Source: Psychrobacter sp. 28M-43 (GTDB taxonomy: Bacteria; Pseudomonadota; Gammaproteobacteria; Pseudomonadales; Moraxellaceae). From it: a stretch of DNA of 64,000 bases. The translations under genes were made by a program, and so were the position numbers. The stretch spans positions 2,976,001 to 3,040,000 of the forward strand of contig NZ_CP061739.1 of assembly GCF_014770435.1 (NCBI RefSeq), given 5' to 3'. The notes beneath the pieces were generated by a model. The model saw only the letters and a list, made by a program, of their open reading frames with translations, made no database searches and had not been told where the DNA came from. Positions within the stretch are counted from its first letter, which is position 1. Each line of letters starts with the position of its first letter. Of the stretch, positions 18,499-27,908 are shown one piece after another.

Positions 18499-19017
18499 AT
18501 GTCGAATTTACAACAGCAGCGCAACGACGTGACTCATATCGATGGTAACCTACATCAAAACGCTGACGCTCGCATTGGTATCGTTGTTGGTCGTTTTAAC
18601 GGTTTTGTCGTTGAGTCATTGGTTGATGGTGCAATCGATGCCCTACTCCGTCATGGCGTACTGGGTAGCAACATTACTGTTATTCGTGTGCCTGGCGCAT
18701 TTGAGCTACCACTTGTTGCCCAACGTGCTGCTGAGTCAGATCGTTTTGACGCGATTGTGGCACTGGGTGCAATCATCCGTGGCAGCACGCCGCATTTTGA
18801 TATTGTAGCTAGCGAATCTGCCAAAGGTTTGAGCGCTGTGGCAATGGATTATAATATCCCTGTTGCTAACGGTATCATCACTACTGATAGCATCGAGCAA
18901 GCTATCGAGCGCTCTGGCACTAAAGCGGGCAATAAAGGCTCTGAAGCTGCGATGGTTGTACTAGAAATGATCGCTGTTTTGTCACAACTTGATATTGATG
19001 ATATCGATGAAGCGTAA
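18499..19017 (+). CDS. ribH: 6,7-dimethyl-8-ribityllumazine synthase
   Basis: RibH condenses the ribitylamino-uracil with dihydroxybutanone phosphate to make lumazine, the penultimate step of riboflavin synthesis. The family motifs are [17 protein letters not shown] near residue 30, [25 protein letters not shown] and [17 protein letters not shown], followed by KG(S)EAA. The length of 172 is normal, with a 20-residue polar N-terminal lead. It opens the common gammaproteobacterial group ribH-nusB-thiL-pgpA. A ribosome binding site AAAGGA lies 6-7 bp before the ATG. Confidence 0.97.
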   Translation: MSNLQQQRNDVTHIDGNLHQNADARIGIVVGRFNGFVVESLVDGAIDALLRHGVLGSNITVIRVPGAFELPLVAQRAAESDRFDAIVALGAIIRGSTPHFDIVASESAKGLSAVAMDYNIPVANGIITTDSIEQAIERSGTKAGNKGSEAAMVVLEMIAVLSQLDIDDIDEA

Positions 19018-19047
19018 GCTTTAAAGCTCAAATTTATTAGTTTAACT

Positions 19048-19075
19048 GGTGCTGCTATTTAGTAATAACAGCACC
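19048..19075 (+). other. Hairpin between ribH and nusB
   Basis: GGTGCTGCTATT (19048-19059) pairs with AATAACAGCACC (19064-19075) around TAGT, with one mismatch. There is no T-run, so it may be an mRNA processing or stability element in the 216-bp gap, not a terminator. Confidence 0.5.
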
Positions 19076-19233
19076 TCATAGCAATAGCCAGCTATCGAAA
19101 CAATTGGCTACTTTTTGAATTTTCGCCGTATTTCCATACCCTTTAAAGCTTTGAATCAGCATAGCTAAAAAACTACTTTGCTAATTTATATTTTGACTGG
19201 GTATCATCTCAAAAATTTAGGTACAGACCCCCT

Positions 19234-20076
19234 ATGACTGACCAACTCAAGCGCGCTATTAGCGCTGCGAAAACCGCACAAGCCAATGATGGACAAGCTG
19301 AGGCTACCCGTATAGCGAGCAGTAGTGCGGGTGATCAAACATTCGATATGAGTGAGTCTTCTTACAAGACCAGTCACACTGCTATACGTAAGGCACGTCG
19401 CTTTGCGATGCAAGGCCTATACGAATGGCTCGTCACTGATCGCCGCTTTGATGTAGATGGTAAGCTTGGCTGGAAAGCCAATGCTCCGCACGATATTGCT
19501 GCTCGCACGCGTGCAACCAATGCCATGCATACCGTCCATATCGGTTATTATCATGAAATGATGCGCGACATCCCAGAGCAAATTGAAGCTCTCGATGCGC
19601 TTATCAGTCAGCATCTCGATCGTGAGGTTGATAAGCTAGATACTGTTGAACACGCTATATTATTGATTGGCGCGTATGAGCTACAAAACCGTGTAGAGAT
19701 TCCTTATAAAGTCGTGCTTGATGAAGCGATGAAGCTAAATAATCACTTTGGGGCGACTGATGCTCATAAATTGATTAATGCGGTACTGGATAAAATGGCT
19801 GGTGAGCTGCGTGCTTTAGAGGTACAAGCAGATACCAATGCCAATCTACGTACGTCACAAAAAGCGGCGGCTAAACAGCCTGAAGTAAGTTCAGCCGATA
19901 ATATCGAAACTGCTGCTGAAACAGAAAGCACGATCGTCGATGAGCCGACTGCATCAAACAAGCCGCGTATCAGTGCTAACAAAGCCAACGTTAAACGCAG
20001 TAGTGCCAGTAAAGCCAATGCAAATATCAGTGACTTTAAGGCGAGCAAGAAAAACGCTAACGATACCAAAGACTAA
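19234..20076 (+). CDS. nusB: Transcription antitermination protein NusB with long tails
   Basis: NusB pairs with S10 (NusE) to bind boxA in rRNA leaders and allow full transcription of rRNA operons. The all-helical NusB core spans about residues 45-195 ([66 protein letters not shown]). The family is usually about 140-150 residues and this one has 280. An N-terminal lead of ~45 and a C-terminal tail of ~85 residues rich in Ala, Ser, Lys and Asn account for the difference. The tail looks disordered and basic near its end. thiL starts 8 bp after the stop. Confidence 0.93.
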   Translation: MTDQLKRAISAAKTAQANDGQAEATRIASSSAGDQTFDMSESSYKTSHTAIRKARRFAMQGLYEWLVTDRRFDVDGKLGWKANAPHDIAARTRATNAMHTVHIGYYHEMMRDIPEQIEALDALISQHLDREVDKLDTVEHAILLIGAYELQNRVEIPYKVVLDEAMKLNNHFGATDAHKLINAVLDKMAGELRALEVQADTNANLRTSQKAAAKQPEVSSADNIETAAETESTIVDEPTASNKPRISANKANVKRSSASKANANISDFKASKKNANDTKD

Positions 20077-20084
20077 GACTAGCC

Positions 20085-21116
20085 ATGAACGAGTTTGAGC
20101 TGATTGAGCGTATATTCTCACAGATGCAGGCCACGCATGCGCCATTGACTGGTATCGAAAAAGGTATCGGTGACGACGCAGCTGTGATGGCATTGCCAGC
20201 AGGATCACGCTTGGTTAGCTGTATTGATACACTGGTTCAAGGTCGTCACTTTCATGCTGACTGGCAAAGAGTTGACGAATTAGCATTTGCGATTGGCTAT
20301 AAAGCCGTGGCCGTTAATGTCTCAGACATTGCAGCTATGGGTGCGACGCCGCATAGCATTATGCTAGCGTTGGCACTACCTGAATGTCTAGCAAATCACG
20401 AATGGCTCACTGAATTTGCCAAAGGGCTGTTTCATGCGTGCCAGCTGTTTGGCGTGACGCTGATAGGTGGTGATACGACGCGTAGTGAGCGCTTAGTACT
20501 CAGTATCAGCGCACAAGGGTTGCTGACCGCAGATACACCAGCCATTTACCGCTCAGGTGCACAAGTTGGTGATAAGGTTTATGTCTCAGGCACACTTGGT
20601 GATGCCGCTTTCGCCTTGCAGCATCCTGACAGCGCACAAGGTATCGAGTTGGCGCATCGTCTACATATGCCAACGCCGCGTATTGCACTAGGTGCAGCAT
20701 TGGCAAAGATGGGTGCAACAGCGATGATAGACATCTCCGACGGTCTTTATCAAGATCTTGGTCATGTCTGTCAACAAAGCTCTGTCGGCATGCGCATCCA
20801 TTTAGACAAGCTACCGAGTAGCGAGTCATTGTCTACTGTCGATTTGTCTGATCGCTTATTAGGTCAGCTAGCGGGCGGCGATGATTATGAATTGGCATTT
20901 ACTTTGCCTGCGAATATCAAACCGCCTATAGGCAACACACCTGTCACTTGTATCGGCGAGGTAATTGCACTAGCAGATCCGATAGCGACAGATACTAAGT
21001 CTTCTGATAACTCACGTCTTGAACTGTTTTATCAAAATCAGCCAGTAACGCCTACTCAGCCCGCACCGTTTTTAACGTGGCCCAACCTTACTGGCTACCA
21101 ACACTTTACAGGCTAA
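20085..21116 (+). CDS. thiL: Thiamine-monophosphate kinase
   Basis: ThiL phosphorylates thiamine monophosphate to the active cofactor thiamine diphosphate. The PurM-like fold is recognised from GIGDDAAVM near residue 26, the metal-binding VNVSDIAAMGATP, GGDTTRSERL and MIDISDGLYQDLGH. The 343-residue length is normal. It starts 8 bp after nusB and is followed after 3 bp by pgpA, so the genes are clearly co-transcribed. Confidence 0.96.
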   Translation: MNEFELIERIFSQMQATHAPLTGIEKGIGDDAAVMALPAGSRLVSCIDTLVQGRHFHADWQRVDELAFAIGYKAVAVNVSDIAAMGATPHSIMLALALPECLANHEWLTEFAKGLFHACQLFGVTLIGGDTTRSERLVLSISAQGLLTADTPAIYRSGAQVGDKVYVSGTLGDAAFALQHPDSAQGIELAHRLHMPTPRIALGAALAKMGATAMIDISDGLYQDLGHVCQQSSVGMRIHLDKLPSSESLSTVDLSDRLLGQLAGGDDYELAFTLPANIKPPIGNTPVTCIGEVIALADPIATDTKSSDNSRLELFYQNQPVTPTQPAPFLTWPNLTGYQHFTG

Positions 21117-21119
21117 TCC

Positions 21120-21725
21120 ATGACTGATCACGACTTATCTAAGCCTGACATCCGTAAAGCAAATGACTGCCCACCCTTACCGGTCGGTGCTAGCGTGCTT
21201 GACCGTGTGGTTTATTGGCTCGGTATTGGTTTAGGTAGTGGTTTACCACGCCGTGCACCTGGTACTTGGGGTACCCTTGGTGGGCTGATTGTGGGCGTGC
21301 CCTTCATGAGTCTAGGTTTTATTCCTTTTTTACTGCTGACTATTTTATCTTGTTTGGTTGGTATCTGGATCTGTGGGCGTACTTCTGAATTAATGCAGGT
21401 GCACGATGATCCACATATTGTGTGGGATGAATGGGCAGGCATGTGGATTACCTTATTACCGTTATCTTACATTTTGTCTTATTTATTTCCTAAGCCTGAA
21501 AACACATTGTCGTTAATGATGATGCCTATGTTTTGGGGCTGGCTACCGACCGCCTTTATCCTATTTCGCGTATTTGATATCTTGAAGCCGCCCCCGATTG
21601 GCTGGGCAGACAAAAAAGTTGCTGGCGGTCTTGGGGTAATGTTAGATGATATTATTGCAGGCATCATGGCAGCGGTCATTTGGTTGGTTATTTACGTCAT
21701 TGTGATGATGTTCATGTCTTTTTGA
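21120..21725 (+). CDS. pgpA: Phosphatidylglycerophosphatase A
   Basis: PgpA removes the phosphate from phosphatidylglycerophosphate to give phosphatidylglycerol, a major membrane lipid. Family motifs are GSGLPRRAPGTWGTLGG, DPHIVWDEWAGMWI and FRVFDILKPPPIGWADKKVAGGLGVMLDDIIAG. Three to four membrane helices are expected. The 201 residues include a ~35-residue polar N-terminal lead. It is the last gene of the ribH-nusB-thiL-pgpA group. I see no clear terminator in the 169 bp before glmU. Confidence 0.96.
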   Translation: MTDHDLSKPDIRKANDCPPLPVGASVLDRVVYWLGIGLGSGLPRRAPGTWGTLGGLIVGVPFMSLGFIPFLLLTILSCLVGIWICGRTSELMQVHDDPHIVWDEWAGMWITLLPLSYILSYLFPKPENTLSLMMMPMFWGWLPTAFILFRVFDILKPPPIGWADKKVAGGLGVMLDDIIAGIMAAVIWLVIYVIVMMFMSF

Positions 21726-21894
21726 TATTAGCGCACAGAAATATTTACTACAGTTTTAGCTGTCTTATATATTTGATTTTACTTACTTAAGTTATTGGTA
21801 TTCAAATTACAAAGCCTGCACATCACAGCATTTTTATAAATAAACATTTGCGCTATAATCCAATATTATATTTTGTTACATTTGTGAGCCTATT

Positions 21895-23271
21895 ATGACA
21901 TCTCCTCTTTCTGTAATTATTTTAGCTGCCGGTAAAGGCACACGTATGCAATCGGCAAAGCCAAAGGTATTGCAGACATTGGCTGGGAAGTCTTTATTAG
22001 GCCATGTACTAGATACTTGTCATCAGCTCACTGTTGATGAAACCATCATTGTTCATGGCTTTGGTGGTGATCAAGTAAAGTCAGAAATTACTACTCAATA
22101 TACACAAGCATCGATTACTTGGGTTGCTCAAACCGAGCAATTGGGAACTGGCCATGCAGTCAAGGTGACGCTGTCTGATTTGCCCAAATCAGGACAAAGT
22201 CTTATTCTTTACGGTGATGTGCCATTGGTAAGCTGTCAGACGCTTACAGCATTAAAAACTGCCAATACTGATGGTATGTCGATGCTGACATTGACTGTCG
22301 ATAATCCATTTGGATTGGGTCGTATTAAGCGTGACCAAGCAGGCAATATTGAAGCCATCGTTGAACAAAAAGATGCTGATGCTGAAGAGCAAAGCATTAG
22401 AGAAATTAATAGCGGTATTTACTGTGTCGATAATGCGCTACTGCACAAATACTTGCCTGAGCTCTCTAACGACAATGCACAGCAAGAATATTATCTGACG
22501 GATATCGTTAAAATGGCAGTTGCCGATGGTATTACTATCGCGGCGATTGAGCCTGAGCATACGTTTGAGATTGAAGGGGTTAATAACCGCCAACAGCTTG
22601 CTAGTCTAGAGCGAACTTGGCAGCGCAAGCTAGTTGCTGATTTACAAGAAGCTGGCGTACAGTTTGCCGACCCTACTCGTGTCGATATTCGTGGTACGTT
22701 GAGCGCTGGTCAAGATGTGTTTATTGACGTCAATGTGGTATTTGAAGGTGACTGTACCTTGGGTGACAACGTCTATATCGAAGCGGGCTGTGTCATCAAA
22801 AATGCCAAGGTTGGTAATGCCTGCTACATCAAACCGTATTGTGTGATCGATCGCGCTGATATTGGTGCTGGTGTTGATATCGGGCCTTTTGCGCATCTGC
22901 GTCCTGATACCGTACTATCTGATAACAGCAAAGTTGGTAATTTTGTCGAAATTAAAAAGTCGACTATTGGTCAAGGCAGTAAAGTAAATCACTTAAGCTA
23001 CGTCGGTGATGCAACCGTTGGCACAGACGTTAATATCGGTGCTGGTGTCATTACCTGTAATTATGACGGTGCCAATAAATCGCAAACCATCATTGAAGAC
23101 AATGCGTTTATTGGCTCCAATGCTAGCTTAGTCGCACCAGTGACGATTGGCGATACAGCTACCGTTGCCGCTGGTTCTGTGATTACCAAAGACGTTGACA
23201 GTAGTGCGTTGGCATTTGGTCGTGCGCGTCAAGTACAAAAAAATGACTTTCAACGACCCACTAAAAAATAA
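21895..23271 (+). CDS. glmU: Bifunctional UDP-GlcNAc pyrophosphorylase / GlcN-1-P acetyltransferase
   Basis: GlmU makes UDP-GlcNAc, the precursor of peptidoglycan and lipopolysaccharide. The N-terminal nucleotidyltransferase is marked by LAAGKGTRMQSAKPKVL at about 10-26 and LYGDVPL. The C-terminal half is the left-handed beta-helix acetyltransferase made of hexapeptide repeats, with NFVEIKKSTIGQGSKVNHLSYVGDA, VITCNYDG and the closing GRARQ. The length (458) is normal. A TATAAT-like -10 box (21854-21859) lies about 35 bp upstream of the ATG, without a good -35. glmS follows after 182 bp, so the two successive hexosamine steps are adjacent. Confidence 0.97.
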   Translation: MTSPLSVIILAAGKGTRMQSAKPKVLQTLAGKSLLGHVLDTCHQLTVDETIIVHGFGGDQVKSEITTQYTQASITWVAQTEQLGTGHAVKVTLSDLPKSGQSLILYGDVPLVSCQTLTALKTANTDGMSMLTLTVDNPFGLGRIKRDQAGNIEAIVEQKDADAEEQSIREINSGIYCVDNALLHKYLPELSNDNAQQEYYLTDIVKMAVADGITIAAIEPEHTFEIEGVNNRQQLASLERTWQRKLVADLQEAGVQFADPTRVDIRGTLSAGQDVFIDVNVVFEGDCTLGDNVYIEAGCVIKNAKVGNACYIKPYCVIDRADIGAGVDIGPFAHLRPDTVLSDNSKVGNFVEIKKSTIGQGSKVNHLSYVGDATVGTDVNIGAGVITCNYDGANKSQTIIEDNAFIGSNASLVAPVTIGDTATVAAGSVITKDVDSSALAFGRARQVQKNDFQRPTKK

Positions 23272-23453
23272 TTGCTCATTGGTGGTTTAGCCAACCTCAG
23301 TCATTTTTGAATAAATCTAAGCAGTACGGCAATCTTTGTGGTGCTGCTTCGCTATATTTGTCGTTTGATGACTCATCATTAATGTCCAACCAAATTCTTT
23401 GATCTTGCACTATTATATATTGAACTACTAAAAATTAAATCTAAGGAATAGCC

Positions 23454-25298
23454 ATGTGTGGAATTGTAGGCGCCGTTGCTGAGCGAAATATCGCTAATAT
23501 CTTACTTGAAGGCCTAAAACGTTTAGAATATCGCGGCTATGACTCAGCTGGTCTGACGGTTATTCGTGATGGCGAATTACACCGTGAGCGCCAAGTAGGT
23601 AAAGTACAGGCACTGGTTAATGCCGTTGCTATCAATCCAGAGTTCTTTGATGGTCATATTGGTATTGCTCATACGCGCTGGGCAACCCATGGCGAACCAG
23701 CACAGCGTAATGCGCATCCACACGTGTCAGGTAAGATTGCGGTCGTTCATAATGGTATCGTTGAAAACTACGCTGAACTAAAAGAAGAGTTAATAGCCAA
23801 GGGCTATGTGTTTACTTCACAGACAGATACTGAAGTTGTGGCGCATCTAATCCATGATATCTACAAAAAAACGCCTGACTTGTTAGAAGCGGTCCGTACC
23901 ATTATCCCGCTACTGCACGGTGCTTTTGCATTGGGTATCGTACACGTAGATTGCCCTGATGAGCTCATTACTGTACGCCTAGGCTCACCTTTAGTGATTG
24001 GTGTCGGTATCGGTGAGAATTTTATCGCATCAGATCAGTTGGCGTTGCTGCCAGTGACTAACCGCTTTATGTACTTAGAAGAAGGTGATATCGCCAAATT
24101 AACTCGCAATAGCATTCAGGTTTATGCAGATGGTGTTGAAGTCCAACGTCAGATACATGAAATTGATGCAACCCAGCACAATGCCGATAAAGGCGAGTTC
24201 AAACACTATATGCTCAAAGAAATTTACGAGCAGCCAGATGCCGTCGCTCGTACGATAGAGATGGCTTTGGATAATGGTGAAACCACCAAACTACGCGACG
24301 ATTTTTTACAGCGTCATGAGACACTGTTGTCAGGTATTCATCATGTGCAAGTGATTGCTTGTGGTACCAGTTATCATGCCGGTATGGTCGCAAAATACTG
24401 GTTTGAGAGCCTTATCCGTATACCTTGCTCCGTCGAGGTTGCCAGCGAATTCCGATATCGCAATCCTGTCGTCGTCGATAATACTTTGGTCATCTGTATT
24501 TCTCAATCTGGTGAAACGGCTGACACTTTATCAGCTTTACGTGATATCCAGAAGCAAACACCAGCAGGCTTAGTCAGCTTGGCACTATGTAATGTACCGA
24601 CGTCATCGTTGGTACGCGAAACAGATATTTTCTTGCCAACATTGGCAGGGCCTGAGATTGGCGTCGCCTCTACCAAAGCATTTACCACTCAGCTTGTGGC
24701 CTTGATATTATTGATATTAAAAGTTGGCGTCACTCAGAAGCGCATGACTGACGAACACCTAAATACGTTATTAGGTGAGTTACATCAATTACCAGGACAA
24801 CTCTACGCCAGCTTAAACCTTGATGCTCCTATCAAGACCATGAGTGAAAGCTTTGAAGATAAGAAGAGCTGTCTATTCTTAGGTCGCGGGCTACAGTTCC
24901 CAATTGCGCTAGAAGGCGCGTTAAAGCTAAAAGAAATTTCTTACATTCATGCAGAAGGTTATGCGGCAGGTGAACTCAAACACGGTCCATTAGCATTGGT
25001 CGACAAAGACATGCCCATCGTCGTACTAGCGCCCAAAGACAGTATGTTTGATAAATTAAAAGCCAACATGCAAGAAGTGCATGCGCGTCATGGTGAGCTA
25101 TTTGTATTCGCTAGTGAAGCCAGTCAAATGGTCGCGGAAGATAGATTGCACTTAGTGTATGTACCCGATGTTTGTGAGACGCTTGCCCCTATCGTCTACA
25201 GCGTGCCTGTGCAGCTGTTGTCATACCATGTAGCAGTAATGCGTGGCACAGACGTCGATCAACCACGCAATTTGGCAAAATCAGTCACGGTAGAATAA
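23454..25298 (+). CDS. glmS: Glutamine--fructose-6-phosphate aminotransferase (isomerising)
   Basis: GlmS makes glucosamine-6-phosphate from fructose-6-phosphate and glutamine, the first committed step to UDP-GlcNAc. The N terminus MCGIVGAVAER gives the catalytic Cys, followed by RRLEYRGYDSAGL-type and HNGIVENY motifs. The C-terminal half has two SIS sugar isomerase domains (ACGTSYHAGMVAKYW, SQSGETADTL) and ends in the conserved PRNLAKSVTVE. The length of 614 is normal. AAGGA lies 6 bp before the ATG. I see no glmS ribozyme, as expected outside Firmicutes; Gram-negatives often regulate glmS by small RNAs. A strong terminator follows. Confidence 0.98.
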   Translation: MCGIVGAVAERNIANILLEGLKRLEYRGYDSAGLTVIRDGELHRERQVGKVQALVNAVAINPEFFDGHIGIAHTRWATHGEPAQRNAHPHVSGKIAVVHNGIVENYAELKEELIAKGYVFTSQTDTEVVAHLIHDIYKKTPDLLEAVRTIIPLLHGAFALGIVHVDCPDELITVRLGSPLVIGVGIGENFIASDQLALLPVTNRFMYLEEGDIAKLTRNSIQVYADGVEVQRQIHEIDATQHNADKGEFKHYMLKEIYEQPDAVARTIEMALDNGETTKLRDDFLQRHETLLSGIHHVQVIACGTSYHAGMVAKYWFESLIRIPCSVEVASEFRYRNPVVVDNTLVICISQSGETADTLSALRDIQKQTPAGLVSLALCNVPTSSLVRETDIFLPTLAGPEIGVASTKAFTTQLVALILLILKVGVTQKRMTDEHLNTLLGELHQLPGQLYASLNLDAPIKTMSESFEDKKSCLFLGRGLQFPIALEGALKLKEISYIHAEGYAAGELKHGPLALVDKDMPIVVLAPKDSMFDKLKANMQEVHARHGELFVFASEASQMVAEDRLHLVYVPDVCETLAPIVYSVPVQLLSYHVAVMRGTDVDQPRNLAKSVTVE

Positions 25299-25338
25299 AA
25301 GAATTACTCTACGAGAGCTCTGAAAAAGATAAGTATTT

Positions 25339-25376
25339 ACCCCTGCTATTGTAAACTCAGTAGCAGGGGTTTTTTA
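25339..25376 (+). terminator. Terminator after glmS
   Basis: ACCCCTGCTA (25339-25348) pairs with TAGCAGGGGT (25361-25370), followed by a run of six T. The rest of the 305-bp gap to the next gene is AT-rich with no other feature I can name. Confidence 0.92.
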
Positions 25377-25603
25377 TAAGTTTAAAACGACCTACTAGCA
25401 GTTTAGAAAAAAGCAGTAAGAACTACATCAGTAAAGAATCAAATAAAAATACTTAGATCCAGCTCCAAATAATTCGCATATATTAAAAACTGGTGAAAAG
25501 CAGAATTTTGATACAAAAAAAATAGTGACACTCTATCTATTAATTAGAGTATCACTATCATTGTGCTTATCTAGTGGCTACATTTAGTCGCCTGTAACGA
25601 CGT

Positions 25604-26605
25604 TTAGTCTCTCTCTAGCACCACTCTATAGCGAGCATTACCACTCTCTAGTCGCTCAAACGCTTCATTAATCTCAGACATTTTGTATGTTTCAGTGACT
25701 GGCTGAATATTGTGTCGCGCAGCAAAATCTAGCATTTTACGTAGCGTCGATGGTGAGCCAACTGGCGAGCCTGATAGACTGTTCTGAGCCATAATCATTG
25801 GTGCAGCCGATATCTCTAGTGGTGCTTCTAGCAGTCCAACAAAATGCAGCTTACCTTTTGGTCTTAGCGTCTTGATCACGACATCCCAGTTCATATCGAC
25901 GTTTACTGTTGAGATGATTAGATCAAAAGAACCTGCGGCTTTTTCAATTTCGCTATCGTCTCTTGAGTTTAGTGAATGGTGAGCGCCCATCTCTTTTGCT
26001 TCTTCCATTTTTGATTCACTGGTAAATGCCGTCACTTCACAGCCCCACGCATTGGCAAACTGCAATGCCAAATGACCCAAGCCACCAATACCAATTACAG
26101 CCACTCTAGAAGTTGGTTTGATGTCGTACTGCATAAGTGGGTTAAACACTGTGACACCGCCACATAACAGTGGTCCTACCGCGTTAAAATCAAGCCCTTC
26201 AGGTATCTTAATAACGCTAGTATCTTTTGCACGTACTTTATCTGCAAAGCCGCCGTGGTTACCAATGATCGTACCTTCTTGCTCAGGGCATAGGTTGTGG
26301 TCTCCATCGATGCATAGATCACAAACGTTACAGTACCCTTTATGCCAACCAAGTCCGACTTTATCGCCCAATTCTAGATGCTTGACGTGCTTGCCTTTAT
26401 TGAGAACTTTACCTGCAACCTCATGCCCACCGACAAACGGATATTGAGTCATGCCCCATTCGTTTTGCCACATCGATAAATCACTATGGCAGATACCGCA
26501 GCTATGTACTTCGATTTCTACTTCGTGATCGCCTAGAGCACCTGGATCATATTCATAAGGCTCAAATTTGCCACCTTTCTCTTTTGCTGCATATGCATTA
26601 ATCAT
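25604..26605 (-). CDS. Zinc-dependent alcohol/aldehyde dehydrogenase (CAD/YahK type)
   Basis: This is a medium-chain dehydrogenase of 333 residues. Catalytic zinc ligands are Cys36 (in SCGICHSD), His61-Glu62 (GGHE) and Cys148. The structural zinc is held by Cys92, Cys95, Cys98 and Cys106. The Rossmann motif GIGGLG is at 172-177. The cinnamyl-alcohol-dehydrogenase-like subgroup (E. coli YahK/Ahr, NADPH-dependent reduction of many aldehydes) fits best. The [24 protein letters not shown] region and the [17 protein letters not shown] zinc loop support it. The start at 26605 follows an AAGGAATAACT spacing suited to translation. It forms a single-gene unit. The substrate cannot be assigned from sequence. 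Confidence 0.9.
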   Translation of the reverse strand: MINAYAAKEKGGKFEPYEYDPGALGDHEVEIEVHSCGICHSDLSMWQNEWGMTQYPFVGGHEVAGKVLNKGKHVKHLELGDKVGLGWHKGYCNVCDLCIDGDHNLCPEQEGTIIGNHGGFADKVRAKDTSVIKIPEGLDFNAVGPLLCGGVTVFNPLMQYDIKPTSRVAVIGIGGLGHLALQFANAWGCEVTAFTSESKMEEAKEMGAHHSLNSRDDSEIEKAAGSFDLIISTVNVDMNWDVVIKTLRPKGKLHFVGLLEAPLEISAAPMIMAQNSLSGSPVGSPSTLRKMLDFAARHNIQPVTETYKMSEINEAFERLESGNARYRVVLERD

Positions 26606-26850
26606 AGTTATTCCTTATTTTCTAGTTTTTTTAGAGATTGGTTTATCGTTCTAGAAGCTATTAATATGTTAGTAAAATTAAAATAGTGCTATAAGAGATA
26701 AACAATTTCTTCAATTAATTTGATTGGACAGACTATAGCAAAGACTGACCTAACTAATCCATTCAACTTACCAGTTTTAGACTAACGTCATACAAAGAGT
26801 CATACTTACCAAGCAGTAACTCATCAAAAATACTGCTTATCGTCAAAAAA

Positions 26851-26884
26851 ATTGCTTGGTTACTTATATTGCTTGGTTACTTAT
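26851..26884 (-). repeat. 17-bp perfect tandem duplication at the end of the DMT gene
   Basis: ATTGCTTGGTTACTTAT occurs at 26851-26867 and again at 26868-26884. The second copy contains the TAA stop codon and last codons of the transporter gene; the first copy lies just beyond it. Confidence 0.95.
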
Positions 26885-27812
26885 ATAGTGCATGTCTTCT
26901 TCGATACCTTATCATTTTTGGCATCTTCATTACCTGCAGTAAGAGACAGACTATCATGAGTGACATTCCTAGCCAGCCGATAGGAGAGAATGTTTCACCG
27001 ATTATAATGATTGCCAATATAGTGGCCACGATAGGTTCTAGTAAAGTGATAAGCGTCGCTTTGCTCGCCTCAATCACTCTCAACGCTTGACCAAAAAGTA
27101 AATAACCAAAGAACATCGGTGCAATTGCCAGATATAGGACAACGCTTATATGTTTTGCATCTAAAAACAGGTTTTCCCCTGTTAATAATAATGATGGCAA
27201 CAATAAGATTGCCGACAGACCAAACATGCTGGCCATCGCTGATTTCGAGTTTACCCCGTTCTCTATCATTTGACGTGCTGACCACGAATATGTGGCATAG
27301 GTCAATCCTGCAACTAACCCTAACAACACGCCTAATATTTGATTATTTGCTTGTGCATTTATATCTAAATATTGGGTTTTCCCTAAAGTCAGCAAAATAA
27401 CGCCAACCACACCAAATATAAAACTTACCACCCATCGACTAGTGACTTTTTTATTGCTAATCAGACGCTCCATGATAACAGTGAAAAATGGCGCACTGGC
27501 AATTGAGATCACTGTACCAATAGCGACACCTGCCAATCTCATAGAGGAATAAAAAGCTAAAGGATAGATAGCAACGCATAGGCTACCGATGAATAAGAGA
27601 CTGGGTTTAGAAATTAGTTTCTGTCTATCGCTTAATAAATTATTCTTAGCATTCAATACTAGCAATACACCGCCTACCCCCATCGAAAACGCACCAACGG
27701 CTAATGGACTAACGTCAGGTATAAAAGCAGAGGCTGTACCTGTCGTTCCCCAAAGGACACTGGCAGCTATCACACATAAAATAGCACTTAGACTAGATTT
27801 ATTCTGCAGCAT
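26877..27812 (-). CDS. EamA/DMT family transporter (probable metabolite exporter)
   Basis: This is an inner-membrane protein of 311 residues with two EamA repeats of about five helices each, ten helices in all. Typical signs are the start of repeat 1 (VIAASVLWGTTGTASAFIP) and the conserved end of repeat 2 (LITLLEPIVATILAIIIIGETF). Members export amino acids, purines or drugs; the substrate is unknown. I place the start at the ATG at 27812, preceded by AGAGG, and not at the upstream in-frame codon at 27845. The AraC-type gene lies directly upstream on the same strand with a candidate operator between them, so this transporter is its likely target. Confidence 0.9.
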   Translation of the reverse strand: MLQNKSSLSAILCVIAASVLWGTTGTASAFIPDVSPLAVGAFSMGVGGVLLVLNAKNNLLSDRQKLISKPSLLFIGSLCVAIYPLAFYSSMRLAGVAIGTVISIASAPFFTVIMERLISNKKVTSRWVVSFIFGVVGVILLTLGKTQYLDINAQANNQILGVLLGLVAGLTYATYSWSARQMIENGVNSKSAMASMFGLSAILLLPSLLLTGENLFLDAKHISVVLYLAIAPMFFGYLLFGQALRVIEASKATLITLLEPIVATILAIIIIGETFSPIGWLGMSLMIVCLLLQVMKMPKMIRYRRRHALYK

Positions 27813-27846
27813 AGTAGCCACCTCTAACGTTATAATGAATAACATT

Positions 27847-27908
27847 ATTATAGAGAGTTACAGAATATAATTTTTGCAGATTAGACGGTTTGCATGTCTG
27901 GTTAGACG
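27847..27908 (-). promoter_or_regulatory. Candidate promoter and AraC-type operator of the DMT gene
   Basis: On the minus strand a TATAAT (27847-27852) lies 34 bp before the DMT start codon, with no good -35 box. Just upstream of it, CGTCTAA occurs twice (plus-strand TTAGACG at 27881-27887 and 27902-27908), exactly 21 bp apart. Each is accompanied by a TTTGCA element. Two direct repeats one or two helical turns apart, beside the -35 region, are the usual form of AraC-family sites. The distal copy overlaps the stop codon of the AraC gene. Function is inferred. Confidence 0.5.

Noticed and set aside
23272..23453. glmS ribozyme in front of glmS
   Set aside because: No fitting core structure; the ribozyme is typical of Firmicutes, and this leader is plain AT-rich sequence.
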